Part shown: positions 30,409-41,509 of the stretch, one piece after another
Layout of the letters: the number at the start of each line of letters is the position of its first letter
How positions within the stretch are numbered: the first letter of the stretch is position 1
Translations under genes and position numbers: made by a program
Source: Rhynchopus euleeides
Taxonomy: Eukaryota; Euglenozoa; Diplonemea; Diplonemida; Diplonemidae
Direction: 5' to 3'
Assembly (NCBI GenBank): GCA_963210315.1
Contig: OY723294.1
Location: forward strand, 310,001-374,000
Length of the DNA: 64,000 nt
The notes under the pieces: model-generated
The model's database searches: none
What the model was told of the DNA's origin: nothing
The model's input: only the letters and a program-made list of their open reading frames with translations

Positions 30409-31038
30409 TCATTCGCCACGCAGTGTGGAAACAAACTCGTCCCCCTCGATCAGCTCCTTCACAACGTCCAGCCCACCGACAAGCTCGCCGTCGACGTACA
30501 GCTGAGGGAAAGTCGGCCAGTTGGAGTACACCTTGAGCCCCTGGCGGATTGCCTCGTCGGTCAGAATGTCGAATGTGCCGTACGGCACGCCAGTCTCGTT
30601 GAGCATGCCCACAATGGTCCTCGAGAAGCCGCAGCGAGGCTGGCTGGGGCACCCCTTCATGAAGAGCATGACCTTGTCGCGGCTGATAAGGTTCTTCATC
30701 CGCGCGTTGTTGTCAATCTCCTCCGCAGTCTCGTAGAGGGTCTCAATCTGCTTCTTGATGTCGTCAACCTTTGCCCCGGCGATGTCCCCGATACGCTTCC
30801 CATCCCGGTAGAAGATGATGAAGGGCACCGTCTCCACAGCCTCTGCGTCAGTCACATCCTCCATCTCCTCGGCCATCGCCGTGACAAGACGCACCTTCGG
30901 GTAGTTCCACTCGTTCATCGAGTTGTGCAGCTGCTTGCTGGGCTCACACCAGTCAGCAGCAAAGTGGATGCACGCATTGGGGGTCTCCTTGAGAAGCGCA
31001 TCGTACTCCTCCTTCGAACGCACCACCGCGACAGACAT
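30409..31038 (-). CDS. Monothiol glutaredoxin with thioredoxin-like domain (Grx3/PICOT type)
   Basis: 209 residues: an N-terminal thioredoxin-like domain (1-100) and one monothiol glutaredoxin domain (about 108-205). The first has HFAADWCEPSKQL with a degenerate active site (WC-E-P-S in place of WCGPC) and the cis-proline in TVPFIIFYRDGK. The second has the CGFS active site (C136), the conserved K128 in MLFMKG, the glutathione-binding WPTFPQLYVDGELVGG and the D191 after it. Multidomain CGFS glutaredoxins bind a glutathione-ligated [2Fe-2S] cluster as dimers and serve cytosolic iron trafficking and sensing. Animal GLRX3 has two Grx domains; this one-Grx form is like fungal Grx3/4. The ATG at 31038 follows a CCAG by five bases, suiting trans-splicing. 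Confidence 0.96.
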   Translation of the reverse strand: MSVAVVRSKEEYDALLKETPNACIHFAADWCEPSKQLHNSMNEWNYPKVRLVTAMAEEMEDVTDAEAVETVPFIIFYRDGKRIGDIAGAKVDDIKKQIETLYETAEEIDNNARMKNLISRDKVMLFMKGCPSQPRCGFSRTIVGMLNETGVPYGTFDILTDEAIRQGLKVYSNWPTFPQLYVDGELVGGLDVVKELIEGDEFVSTLRGE

Positions 31039-31599
31039 TGTGCCTGGTCTCTGTTGTGTGATAACGGTGTTGTGGAAGGGGCGCGGGGGGCGCAGTGGGG
31101 ATGGACTGTTAGGGTGGGCAATACAGAAAGGGGGTGGGGGGCTGCACAGAACTGACCTCGGTTCACTCGAGATGCGGGTTGTGCCCAGACAAGAGGGGAT
31201 GGGGAGGGGAGGGGAGAGATGTCGAGGTCAGGGCCGAGGGGGTGGTCGGGCTGGGCGAGGTGGTGGGGTGATCCACCACCGCTTTATACTTCGATGGAGA
31301 AGAGAGAAAAAAAACCGGGGCCTTGGTTATTATCAACTCATCGCATCACTCAACACACACACAGCCAAATCTCCCTCCGTTCCACCCGTGTTGTGCTCGC
31401 TCTCCCCATCCCTCCGCACCTACATCGCCCCACGCATTCTTTTCCCCCCCGCCCCCCTCGGGTATGCACGGGGGATTCACGTTGTGATTCACACAGTTGC
31501 ACCACAGACCCCGCCTCGAAGGTCCGTCCAAAGAAGAGGGAAGAAGCGGCAACACACACAGGGCCCTCTATCCCTGGCCTGCCGCTGGGGGGGGAGGGG
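31039..31599. other. Intergenic DNA
   Basis: G-rich stretches on the plus strand (C-rich on the coding strand) directly upstream of the glutaredoxin gene. No gene seen. Confidence 0.4.
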
Positions 31600-31724
31600 G
31601 GGAGATCTTCGCTACAGTGCCGAAGCCAGTGCGTTTTTTTGGTGCGTTTCGCATTTCCTCCTTTTTTTTTAGGTGAAAAAATGCCGAACCTTTTTGCCGA
31701 AAGATGCTGACTGGCGAAGAATCC
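31600..31724. mobile_element. Degenerate CTTCGCTAC-type hairpin MITE
   Basis: The left end GGAGATCTTCGCTACAGTG and the right end GGCGAAGAATCCC are imperfect inverted repeats. Inside, GCCAGTGCG...TTGGTGCG...CATTTCC follows the same order as in the copy at 14742-14838, so it belongs to the same family. No clear target duplication remains. Confidence 0.6.
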
Positions 31725-32706
31725 CTCCTCCCTCCCCCGCCCCTTCTGGAAAAGAAAAGAAGAGTCACGCCACTGGATCAACACTGCGCGCTGAGGCAGT
31801 GCACAAAGAGGATGGGGTGGGGCGTGTGTAGTGCACGACGAGGATGGGGGAGGGGGGGGGGGGAGGGGGGAACGGGGGTACGAAGTTTAAGCACCCCCCC
31901 CTCCCCCAGCCTCGGCGATACGCAGAGCGAGCAAAGGCACACACACACGCGTGAATATTGTTGTATTAGTGTAGACACACACCGAGCCCTTGCTCTTGAT
32001 GTGATCTCTACTGCCTGCCACACACACACTCACAGGGCGGGCTATGATCCGCACAGGATCTCCCCACACTAAACGTGGTCACCACACACTCACACCCAGG
32101 CGTGTATGGTGACCGCGCGTCTTTGTACAGTCCGCTGGGAAAGGGTTAAACCTCACACAGGTGTGTGTCTGCCCACTTTGGTTCAAAAGGTGTCTTTCCA
32201 TAACACCTTTCCTGGGGGAGGGGATAGAGGGTGGGGGGGGGGGAGGGTTGGCTCTTAGGCCCGACCCTACATTATACCCGTGGAGCTCAAGAGGCGCACA
32301 TTCGCTGCCACTGCCACCGCCACCCAGCACCTGTGGCAGCACGTTTTACTGAAAACATAATCGTTGGGGAGGGGGGAGAGTGAGAGGTCTATATACTTAG
32401 GGCACCCTGGGGCTCGGTGGGGGTATTCTTGAACACTGTCAAACTGTGTCAGTTCGTCAAGACTCCACGTGGTGGTCTCCCGGTGTTCGTTGTCGTGTCA
32501 GCATGAGGCCGAGCCACACTGAAGGGGGGAGGAGGGAGGGGGCGAGGGCTGCTGCTGTCACGGGGGGGGGGGGGCAAAAACCTCACATCACACCAAGGAA
32601 GACGGCGGTTTATGGCTGGTTATGGGGCGGTGGGGAGGAGGGGGGGGGGGGTGGGGTGGGGAGGGGAAGGCAAAGATACCCAGGCACAGGAGAAAAAAAA
32701 ACCAAG
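31725..32706. other. Intergenic DNA
   Basis: G-tracts at about 31849-31868, 32233-32243, 32562-32574 and 32640-32651. No gene seen. Confidence 0.4.
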
Positions 32707-33077
32707 CAGATGTCCATACCTGAATGTTGCCCGGTATGAGTATAAGGATTTTCAGAATTGCCAATAATTTTTTTTCTTGGTGGTTCAGGCCCAAATGGTC
32801 CGAACAAATAATATTTCCCGAGAGAAAAAATTACCATGGCGTGAGCCACGGATCCCAATGATGCAAATAAACGCATTTTCGGGAGGAGGAAAAAATGGAC
32901 CAAAAATGGGGCGGGCGGGCCAGCCCATGGGGCCTGGCCCCTGTCCTCAGTGTCTGTCATTGAACATCTGGCTTTGAGGCAACGATCCAGCCCGCACTGA
33001 CGAGCCTTGGCGCCCTCATCGAACCCTTGGGCGCAATTTACTCAAGTTCAGGAAGATGGACTGTACCGCACAACGAG

Positions 33078-33135
33078 CAGATGTTCAGTACCGTGGCCTC
33101 CGGCGGCTGGGGGGCTCCGCCTCCCAGACCCCCCC
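33078..33135 (+). repeat. Hairpin repeat, copy a
   Basis: Contains ACCGTGGCCTCCGGCGGCTG and then an 8-bp G-rich/C-rich stem with a CTCCG loop, ending in CCCAGACCCCC. Copies b, c and d are at 33241, 37251 and 37391, all on the same strand and all within the two hAT-like elements. Confidence 0.9.
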
Positions 33136-33240
33136 GTGACGTATGCCTGTCGACCAAGCCCTTTGGGATCGCATCAGGTCATGATCCAGAGACCGCCCTC
33201 AGGAGGACGCACCCAACTCACCACAGAATCTGTACCCACA

Positions 33241-33302
33241 AGGAACAGATGTTCGCTACCGTGGCCTCCGGCGGCTGGGGGGCTCCGCCCCCCAGACCCC
33301 CT
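33241..33302 (+). repeat. Hairpin repeat, copy b
   Basis: Same unit as copy a, preceded by AACAGATGTTCGCT. Stem CTGGGGGG/CCCCCCAG. Confidence 0.9.
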
Positions 33303-33730
33303 CGTGGACCTCTTTGCATTCCCTGGACCACCTCTAAGGGTGCACCACTCTCTTCTCCAGGGTCAAACTGCATATTCCCACGGTTTCTCGTGTTTCTGTA
33401 CGGGGTCTAACAAAAGATGGACTAATCTACAGAACACGTCCGGGGGCACTATGTATTCCAATGTTCCGAAACATGCCGTTTTCGGGGTTTTTCGGGTCAC
33501 CTGCGGTGCGCATGGCCCAAAAAATGGGGTGAAACAGGTCACGAAAACCAAGAAAAACTGAGTATAAGTACCGGGTTTTTTGCCACTTTTTGTCAGAATA
33601 AGCTTCAGGTATGCAGATGTCCCGACCATCAGCGAGCTGCCGTGCGCTTTGCAAGGGGAGCCCCGCCCCCCCCTTCCCAACACTGCAAACAAAACACCAC
33701 CACCGCATCCTCTCCCCCCCCCCCTCCCCA

Positions 33731-35821
33731 CTACCGGCCGACACGTTCCCCGTCGAAGCTTTCGATCTCGACGTGGTCCATAAGGCCCTCCCCTCGGCAG
33801 TGGGGGATGCCATCGCTGCGCCGTGTGAAGCTCTGGAGATCGTACTCCATCTGTCGGCCATACCACCCGAAATGGGGTTTGTTCTTGCGGTATACGAGAC
33901 CCGCCTGGTGGGCCAGCCCGCCGTCTAAGCGGTTTGCACCGCACAGCAGCGACCCGATATCTTTTCGATACCAGTGGGTGTTGAACAGTGCAGGCCCGTT
34001 GGACCACCCCTTCATGCGGAAGCAGGAGATGGGGCCTCCATTCTCACGCGAACCCATCATCGATATGAGGCGGGACTCCATGCCGCTGGGCAGGGGCATC
34101 GTGCGCAGCCATGCGTTGAGGCAGTTGGAGGGGCCGTCGCCGGACCCGGAGATCCAACCGATCCACTCGCGGCAGGTGCGCCACTCGCAGGAGTTCCACA
34201 GCGACTTGGAGACGCGGAGGAGGCGCCGGCAGCCCCGCGTGAACTGGTGGCGTTGGGTCGGGGTGGCGTGGACAAATTTATAGCAGGAGTGCCAGCAGGC
34301 CATGACAGGCCAGTCCGTCCGGTTGTGCTCTATCACATCCCACACCTTGTCGGTCAGCTCCGCGTTTCTCGCGCGGTGCGTCGTGAAGGCGGCAGCCGCC
34401 TCCTTTGCGGAGTACCCCTTTATCTCGCTGACGATGTCGAAGAAAAATTTGTCATCCGCGCTGTGCGTCTGCCTCTCCAGGAAGACATACGGCGTCGGGG
34501 TTGTGGGGTACGACAAGGAGGCCTCCCTCTCTGCGGCGCGCTTGCTGTGCCCCCGCATCACCGCGCGCCGCCCGTCGGAGTGGTAGAGCTTCTGCAACGT
34601 CGCGATGTAGCTGAGGTGGCGCGACTCCCACCCGGTGGCATTCCCGGCAGGATCCATCCCGGGGCGAGCTATATCCACCTCCATGTCGACCTGCGACACG
34701 GCAGCGTCACGCATCAACCCATCATCAAGGTAGGCCGCACCCGATGTGACGTTGATGGAGAGGTCGAGGAACCGCCTTACCCGGGCCCGGAACACACGTT
34801 CCGTCTCCCCTGGGCGGGGCACGATGGGGCGGTCGTTCTCCGTCATGATGGTCAGCGCACTCCGCGAATGCGAGATAAGCCTCGCCAGCACCACGGGGTG
34901 CAGCGAGTTGGAGGTGGTGCAGATCACCTTATACCTCACCCCCTTGGAGTTCCCTCCCCCTACCAGCTCGCGGATCTGCCGGAGGTCCTCACACCCGCAT
35001 TTGTTGACGTGGAAGACAAGCTCGTCAAACTTTGGGTGGTCGAAAATGCCGGATCTCTTCCAGCTCTGCATGGCATGATCAAGCGTCGCCCTCCCGCGAA
35101 ACGTCGTCAGCGCGAAGCTGAAAGACGACGGATTTTTCTGGAGGAACTGCGTGTTAGGCGTCACAGCTCCCTCCCGGAGAGCATCTACCCGCCTCACCAC
35201 CCCATGCAGGGCGGAGCACGCCTCCTTCCACTCGTCGGTTGCGGGGATGATAACCTTCGGACGGGCTGGACCCCGAGGCTTCCCAGAGTGGAATAGACTA
35301 TTTCGGAGCCTGCTGACAACACCCGGAGGTGCACCCGCAGGCAGGGTCCCGTTACCCTGGTTGGAGAAGCCGACCCAATCCCGTTCGTCCGACACTATCA
35401 TGTCGAACTCCTCGCCGCAGGTGCTGTTGATGGCGTGGACCCTCTTCCACCCCGCACTGCCAAGGCTTGCGAGGCCATGGGGTATCTCATGCTCTGAAGC
35501 CTCTGGTAAGTCCCGGAGGGTCAGGCGCCCATCGAAGTAGACCACGTCGGAACTCCCCTCGGAGCCCTCAGGAGGAGAACTCTGCACAGGCGGGGGGAGG
35601 GCAGGGGCAGGGCTCTCTGTCTGCTCTGTCAGTATGTCGGACTGCGGGTAGAATTCGGCACGTTCGTTATCCCACGCATGCCCGAAAACCATAAGCAGCG
35701 CGACACAGATGCATGCGACATACAGAATTCTCTTCTGCACCCTCGGCGAAACCCTTGACGTCAGCCACGAGCTATAAGGTGAAGAACTCCCCCGCAATGC
35801 GCCATAAGCTCGACTCCGCAT
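33731..35821 (-). CDS. Type II membrane protein, glycosyltransferase-like
   Basis: 696 residues from the Met at 35821. A short basic cytosolic stretch precedes one hydrophobic helix (31-47, RILYVACICVALLMVFG), then a proline and serine rich stem, the layout of a Golgi type II enzyme. The lumenal part begins with SFALTTFRGRATLDHAMQSW, continues with DELVFHVNKCG and later SALTIMTENDRP. This order (strand, small turn, helix, strand with acceptor-side asparagine, then an acidic DXD-like END) resembles GT-A glycosyltransferases of protist Golgi families. Several N-glycosylation sequons (NST, NGT, NVT, NAT, NRT) and paired cysteines support a lumenal location. I cannot name the sugar or family. No clear AG lies between the pyrimidine tract and this ATG, so the start is less certain than others. 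Confidence 0.65.
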   Translation of the reverse strand: MRSRAYGALRGSSSPYSSWLTSRVSPRVQKRILYVACICVALLMVFGHAWDNERAEFYPQSDILTEQTESPAPALPPPVQSSPPEGSEGSSDVVYFDGRLTLRDLPEASEHEIPHGLASLGSAGWKRVHAINSTCGEEFDMIVSDERDWVGFSNQGNGTLPAGAPPGVVSRLRNSLFHSGKPRGPARPKVIIPATDEWKEACSALHGVVRRVDALREGAVTPNTQFLQKNPSSFSFALTTFRGRATLDHAMQSWKRSGIFDHPKFDELVFHVNKCGCEDLRQIRELVGGGNSKGVRYKVICTTSNSLHPVVLARLISHSRSALTIMTENDRPIVPRPGETERVFRARVRRFLDLSINVTSGAAYLDDGLMRDAAVSQVDMEVDIARPGMDPAGNATGWESRHLSYIATLQKLYHSDGRRAVMRGHSKRAAEREASLSYPTTPTPYVFLERQTHSADDKFFFDIVSEIKGYSAKEAAAAFTTHRARNAELTDKVWDVIEHNRTDWPVMACWHSCYKFVHATPTQRHQFTRGCRRLLRVSKSLWNSCEWRTCREWIGWISGSGDGPSNCLNAWLRTMPLPSGMESRLISMMGSRENGGPISCFRMKGWSNGPALFNTHWYRKDIGSLLCGANRLDGGLAHQAGLVYRKNKPHFGWYGRQMEYDLQSFTRRSDGIPHCRGEGLMDHVEIESFDGERVGR

Positions 35822-36808
35822 TACGCCCAACACAGCAGAGAAGAATGAGGGGGGTCGGGGTGGGATTCTACGTTCGCAAGGGCGTTGGTTAGAGGGCGTG
35901 GGGGTTAGAAGGGGGGGTGGGGGTGGGGGGGTGGGGGGAGGGCGGGTACTATTATCCCACCACCCAGGAACGGACTTCACGTATCGCAAGCATGTGTCTA
36001 GGGGAGGGGGTGGGAGGGGAGGTGGGGGAGGGGGGCGTGTGGGGTCGGGCGGTGGCGGGTTGCGGCTGCACCAATAATGCAGATGTGTTGGTGGTGCCCT
36101 GTGGTGTGGGGGGGTGGGTGGGGGTGATGCAGGGGGTAGGGTTGAAGGGGTGGGTCATGCAGTAGAAGAAGTAGAAGAAATAATTCCAAACAGTCACACC
36201 CACACATGCCCTTGTTGCAAGGCTTGGGGTGGGTGTGGCTGATCATGACAAATGGGCAGGGGGTTGTGGGGTGGTTGAGGTGGAGGAGGGCGGGGAATTG
36301 GTGTCACCGGACGCGCTTACTTTATACTTTGCACAGCCCTGCCCACCGACAGACACACAATGAGGCTGGGCACAAGATGTGTTCCACACCACACTGTCCC
36401 CCCCTGACCCCCCCACCCCCACCCAACCCCCACCGTGACTGTTGAACCTGCATTGGACAGTTTGATGCAGCCAAAAGTTCGGAAGACCGTCGAAACCCAC
36501 TTGGGGGGGAGCAATCTCCCCGATCCCCACCCCCACACACCCCACCCCCCACTCCCGCTCCTCTCTGGGTGCCGTCTCTGGCTTTCCCGAGCCCGAAAGG
36601 ACCCCCAGAGGGCAGCGGGAGGAGCCCCTTCTGGTTACATACAACGGGTGGCCCAGCGTAGGTCGGGCAAGGTAAAACCTACGGTGGGGTTCCATTTAGC
36701 CCATGTCATGGGCATCCGTGAAGCTGGGAGAAAGCCGCTGACACCCCCCACACCCCGTTCCCCGAGCAGTGTCTGGTTCGTATGCGCAAGCAAAAAAAAT
36801 AATCGCAA
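35822..36808. other. Intergenic DNA
   Basis: G-rich plus strand with GT/GGTGGG repeats up to about 36140. No gene seen. It contains the acceptor region for the glycosyltransferase-like gene. Confidence 0.4.
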
Positions 36809-36881
36809 ACATGGGCCAGGCGTGTATCTATTTCACGGAATGAAAATAGGAATTTGGGGAAAAAATATTTTTTTGCACTAT

Positions 36882-37205
36882 TTTTTTTGCACTTTTTTCC
36901 TTTGGATTTTATTGTGACCCTACTTGGTATTGGTCGAAAATTTTATGTTCCCGGTCTTGGATGTGCTCAAACATTCAAAAGAACACATTTTCCGGGTGCA
37001 AAAAAAATTTGCACCCGGGGGTGGGTATGGGGGTGGGTCTGGGGGTGGTGGTCACTATTTTTTTGCACTGTTTTCCTTTGGATTTTCTTGTGACCCTACT
37101 TGGTATTGGCAGAAAATTTTTATGTTCCCAGTCTTGGATGTGCTCAAACAGTCAAAAGAACACATTTTCCGGATGCAAAAAATTTTTGCACCTGGGGGTG
37201 GAGAG
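36882..37205 (+). repeat. Tandem duplication, period about 176 bp
   Basis: Both units contain CCTTTGGATTTT, TGTGACCCTACTTGGTATTG, CTTGGATGTGCTCAAACA and a terminal GCACC-GGGGGTGG. They differ by scattered substitutions. Confidence 0.85.
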
Positions 37206-37250
37206 GGGGGTCGGAGGGCGGTGGTGTGAGAGGCTTGCTCTCGAGCTCAA

Positions 37251-37315
37251 ACCAACAGATGTTCACTACCGTGGCCTCCGGCGGCTGGGGGGCTCCGCCC
37301 CCCAGACCCCCCCCA
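37251..37315 (+). repeat. Hairpin repeat, copy c
   Basis: AACAGATGTTCACT followed by ACCGTGGCCTCCGGCGGCTG and the G/C stem-loop, as in copy a. Confidence 0.9.
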
Positions 37316-37390
37316 TGCGACCTGTGCTATGATTATAGCCGCTATCTGTCAGTTGTGTTGTACTTGAGCGTATGCGACTATGGAGCCAGG

Positions 37391-37451
37391 CCAACAGACG
37401 TTCGCTACCGTGGCCTCCGGCGGCTGGGGGGCTCCGCCCCCCAGACCCCCC
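37391..37451 (+). repeat. Hairpin repeat, copy d
   Basis: AACAGACGTTCGCT followed by the same 20-base core and stem-loop. It lies 140 bp after copy c; copies a and b are about 165 bp apart. Confidence 0.9.
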
Positions 37452-38211
37452 TGTGGCTTGTGCCTGGTCTTGGTCTTGGAGCCAAGTCCTTGCGCGTACG
37501 GGGCTGTGGCATATCGCTTCCAGCACCCTCGCGGGAGGCTGGGCCCGAGCACTGATCTCTAAGAGACGAACCACCTTGCGAATGCGATCGGGTTTGCGGG
37601 CTTGCGGCCATGACATCTCGAAAGGGTCGTCGTGGGCCCGTGATCATGTTTCGGGTTCGACTTGGTGGGCATCCGTGGCGAGGAACCGCGTGTATGTGTG
37701 CGAGGAAGCAAGGAGATACCACACCAGGAGCCACACAGCACCAGGTCGACCTGGATCTGGTCGAGCTCAGGGGGAATCACAGTCACCAAAGTGATGTCAC
37801 CACCGCCGGCCTCAACCACCAAACTGCAACCGCAGAGGTTCCGCTATTCTCACAAGGGAAGGCGCCCTGGGATGCAGCAGTGATTTGTGTGCAGCATCAA
37901 GAGGCACTGACCGCCTTGAACAGAGAGGTAGTGTACAGGTGGCGAGCAGTGGGAGGGCGTGCTGTGTCCTTCCACTTCCCCATCTACCTCCATTCGTTCA
38001 CCGTTGTTGATAGCGATTTTTTCGCCATTTTTTCGAATCGTATGCATCGTCAGGCAGAGTGAATCAAAATAGCGCAAAAATCACACCAAAATCTGTGTCT
38101 GAGGCACAGAAATCGTGCAAAAAAGCACCCAAAAAAAGTGCAAAAAAACCAAAATAGGATTTCGAAAATCGGCCAAAATACCCCCAAAATAGAGCCACAC
38201 CTGACATGGGC

Positions 38212-39441
38212 ACGACCAAGAGGCTGGTATGGTATGCACAAGAAGGGGCCCGGAGGGGATTCAACAGTAGACAAGCTTCGCTGCGTACATTTGTTTGTTT
38301 GTAAGGAGGGGCAGGGGAAGGGGGTGGGGGGGGGGGGGGAAGAAGGGAAGGGGGATTTCCCGCTGAACACTCCGCCACACAACACACACCCTCCCGCTTA
38401 GAAGCAGGGGCCACCAGCGAACTGCGCATCACACGTTTTTTTTGTTTTGTTTGCAGAGAAAACGGGGCTCGCAGAACTCTCGGCCATGCCTTGGCAGCCT
38501 CGCCAGACCCCGCAGCGGAGACTAGAAAAAAATAACCGGAATACGTGGAACGGAAGAATGGAGGAACAGATGAACCGGATACGGGGGAAGGCAGGCAGAT
38601 GGGGGGGGGGGGTTGTGTGTGAACCGAAACAAGCTCTGGGCAGCCATCCCGCAAAAAAAAAACTCGGGCAAGGTGTCAGTGTGGGAGGATCTCCCCTCCC
38701 CTCTCTCCCCCTCCCCGGCACTCTGGGTTCTGGCACACTTGCCGTTCTTTTATTTGTACAGCGCAACTGATTTGGGATAGCGAACTAGCATTACACTGTG
38801 TGTCCCCTCGAGGCCACAACGCGATCCCACTCGCTCCGCTACGCCAACACCCACTTGCGTTTGCTAACTGAGGCGAGTGAAATGACAGCGTAGATACGAA
38901 GTCACTTCTCGAATGCGTGGGTGTATGGATGTGTAGGAGCAGATCAGGAACGGGAAGACACGGGGTGGGTGTGTGTGGGTGCTCTTTTGCGAAATAATCG
39001 TAGGGCCACTGTGGAGAAGCCCGAGATCTAATCAAGCAAACATCAGCGGATGAAAAGGGGTGAACTCCAACTTCGGCAGCCGGCTGGCTGCCATTCCGGA
39101 GGACCGGCAGATGGCGACGTTCTTCGAACGAACGAAGACCCACAGCCTTTTTTGGCGCGTGAATTTCGAAAAATAAAGACGTGCATTACTCCCTGCAAAA
39201 CACTCAAAAATGTACAAAATGCATCAGATGGAGGGGGGGGGAACGCCTTTATCGTCCCCCCCCCCCCTATATCAGAAGCAGCGGCAAATCCAGCTCTACC
39301 ATCGCATGCAACACGCCCAGGCTTTTTGCGGGATATGCATGACATTGACTAAACACATGACTGAACGAACCAAGCAGATTGGCTGCAAGGCAGATCCACC
39401 TTGCACCTTCCCACCACCCCCAACAACACCAGAAGGACCAC
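38212..39441. other. Intergenic DNA
   Basis: G-tracts at 38325-38339, 38599-38610 and 39231-39240, and a C-tract at 39257-39267. No gene recognised. The end next to 39442 would be the 3' UTR of the coiled-coil gene. Confidence 0.4.
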
Positions 39442-41509
39442 CTAGGCTGCCTTCGAGAGCCGTGCCTCGAGCTGGTCGATACGCTGTGTGAGTTGTATGT
39501 TCTCCGCAATGGTGTCCTGCACCACCTTCTGCAGGGTCTGGTTGATATCCTGCTGCTTCGAGCTCCCAGCCATCCCTGTGAGCCACGCGGCTGTCGACTG
39601 CTTCTGCGGCTGCAGCAGCTTTCCCTTCTTGCTCAGCAGCTGCTCCGCCGCAGGCCCCGACAGCCAGTGCCCTATCACGGTGTTCTTCTTGTCGTTATCC
39701 TCCTGCAGCTGCTGCATCGCAACCTGCTGGTTCCGCTTCTCCTCCTCCAGCTTCCAGTTCGCCTCCTTCAGGGAGGCCACCTTCTGGATCAGCTCGATCT
39801 CCTCCTTCTGCAGCACAGCCACCTCTGGGGCAACGGCTGCGGGCGCGGCATCTATGGAGAGCACGTCGATTGACTGCGAGAGGGAGTTGGCGCTGGGGGA
39901 CACGCAGAGCGCCACAGAGGAGAGGTCGTTCGACGCATGCGTGTGGCTCATCTGCTGCTCCTTCTCCGCAGCCTTCAGCTGCGACTGGAGCTCCCTGATG
40001 AGGTTGTCCTTCTTGCGAGTCTGCGTGGAGGAAGGGGGGTGTGCGTAAGGCTGCCAAGGTTTGAAACAACCCCAGGGGATGTGAAGCAAAAAAACAGCTG
40101 GCGCTCGTCAAAACCAGTCAAAAAAAACCCTCTCCTGCCCCATCACGGCATACCATAATCTTATGCTCGCTCTTCATATCAGCGAGGCGCTGATCGAAGG
40201 CAGAGGCACGATGCTGCAACCGGGCCTTCTCATCCCTGCAGGCCTGCAGTGCAGCACTCGCCTCTCCAAGCTCTGAGGCACGCTGGTGCTCGGCACACCA
40301 GGCCGCATCGCTGGCACAGGACACGACAATCGCTCGGAGCTCCGCCTCCAGGAGCCGCTGGCGGAACCGCTCGCCCTCCTCCGCCCTGCCGCACGCCTCC
40401 GCCAGCTGCTCTGTTAGGGCCTCGTTGGCAGCACGCTCCTTCGCGATAGTGCTGTCGCGGATCTTCAGGCCCTCCTTCATCGATGCGACGTTGTTCCGCA
40501 GGCTGGTGGCCTGCGCCTCCACCTCAGAGTGCTTATCAGCAGAGAGCTTCCCGTCCTCCAGCTGCTGGGTCAGCGTGCGGACCTCCTCCGCCATGTCACG
40601 CAGGGCAGCCTCCGCCTCCTTCCGCAGCTTCGGCTCTGGCCGCAGCTCCTCCAGCTCCGCCGCCTGTTTGTCGATCAGCGCCTCCGACTTCTGCGACTCA
40701 ACCTTCGCCGCCTCTGCCGCCTCCTCCCGTGCCAGCATGTCGCGCTGCAGGTGTTGGCACTGCTCCTTCCACGCCTGGGTGTCGATCTTTGCGCAGTCCA
40801 TCTGCGCCTTCGCCTCCTCCAGCGAGGCCTGTGCCGTATCGAGCCCAGACGCCTTCTTCCGCCAGGAATCTACATCCATCTGCAGGGATGTGATGTTAGC
40901 GCGCAGCCCTGTTATCACCTCCTCGCGTTCCGCAAGCTTCGCCTCAATCTCGCCGAACTCCTTCTGCTTCTCCTCCAGGCTCTGCGTCGCATCCGCAAGC
41001 TGTGTCTCCGTTTCGACCACCTTCGAGCGTTCCCCCAGCTCGGGCTGTGCGTCTATCAGGCCCTGAAGGGTGGCAACCTTCTTCTGGAGGTCCTTCTCAG
41101 TCTGCTGCTGCTGTGTGGCTGTCATCTGGGCCTCCCTCGCGAAGGTCTGGAGATGGCGTGTGTTCATCTCCATAGCCTGCAGGCGAGTTGCCTCCGACTC
41201 GTGCTGTGCGACCTTTGCCTGGAGGATGTCGATCTCAGCCTGCATCTCCACCATGTCCTTCGTGTCCTTCACCTTGTCGACGAACCGGGTGAAGCGGGAC
41301 TTCTTCTTGCTGTCATCCTCAGTGGGGCACTCCTTCGCAACCTGCGACGCGATTAGGGTTTTCGTCTGCCTCTCCAACTCCTCGCTCAGTGAGGAATTAC
41401 TCTCGACCAGCTTCGCGACCTGCTCCCGCAGCTCGAATGTGTCGTTGTTCAGATCCGATATTTTCTGGTGCAGCTGCTCCATCTCCTTCTCGGTGATTTC
41501 AACCGCCAT
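39442..41509 (-). CDS. Coiled-coil protein, CCDC186-like C-terminus, two exons
   Basis: Exons 40154-41509 and 39442-40020 give 644 residues; the 133-bp intron has a GTATGCC donor and a CACGCAG acceptor, in phase 0. Nearly the whole protein is heptad coiled coil rich in Glu, Lys, Gln and Ala. The last 80 residues differ: KKNTVIGHWLSG, a linker, then INQTLQKVVQDTIAENIQLT and a final short coil. That order (a VI-x-H-hydrophobic segment, then a leucine-rich EDT/NITL helix) resembles the conserved C-terminus of animal CCDC186, a Golgi and dense-core-vesicle trafficking protein. The resemblance is by reading only. A general Golgi tether or cytoskeletal coiled coil is the safe description. The start is preceded directly by GGCGAG. 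Confidence 0.8.

Larger units (their letters stand above)
32715..33613. mobile_element. 899-bp hAT-like non-autonomous element, 8-bp target duplication
   Basis: The ends CATACCTGAA and TTCAGGTATG are perfect inverted repeats bracketed by the 8-bp direct repeat CAGATGTC (32707-32714 and 33614-33621). An 8-bp duplication is typical of hAT transposons. The inside has no transposase. It contains two copies of a hairpin-forming 57-60 bp repeat (33078-33135 and 33241-33302), also found twice in the element at 36817-38203. It lies 110 bp downstream of the glycosyltransferase-like gene's stop. Confidence 0.9.
36817..38203. mobile_element. 1387-bp hAT-like non-autonomous element, 8-bp target duplication
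   Basis: The ends CAGGCGTGTATCTATTT and, inverted, CAGGTGTGGCTCTATTT are terminal repeats. They are flanked by ACATGGGC on both sides (36809-36816 and 38204-38211). TIRs starting CAGG with 8-bp duplications fit hAT. The left third has a 176-bp tandem duplication (about 36882-37025 and 37052-37205), and two copies of the hairpin repeat follow (37251, 37391). The frame at 37610-38062 shows no transposase features. Confidence 0.9.

Noticed and set aside
37610-38062. 150-codon frame in the second hAT-like element
   Set aside because: No hAT dimerisation or DDE signature; it is too short and ends in AT-rich terminal sequence.
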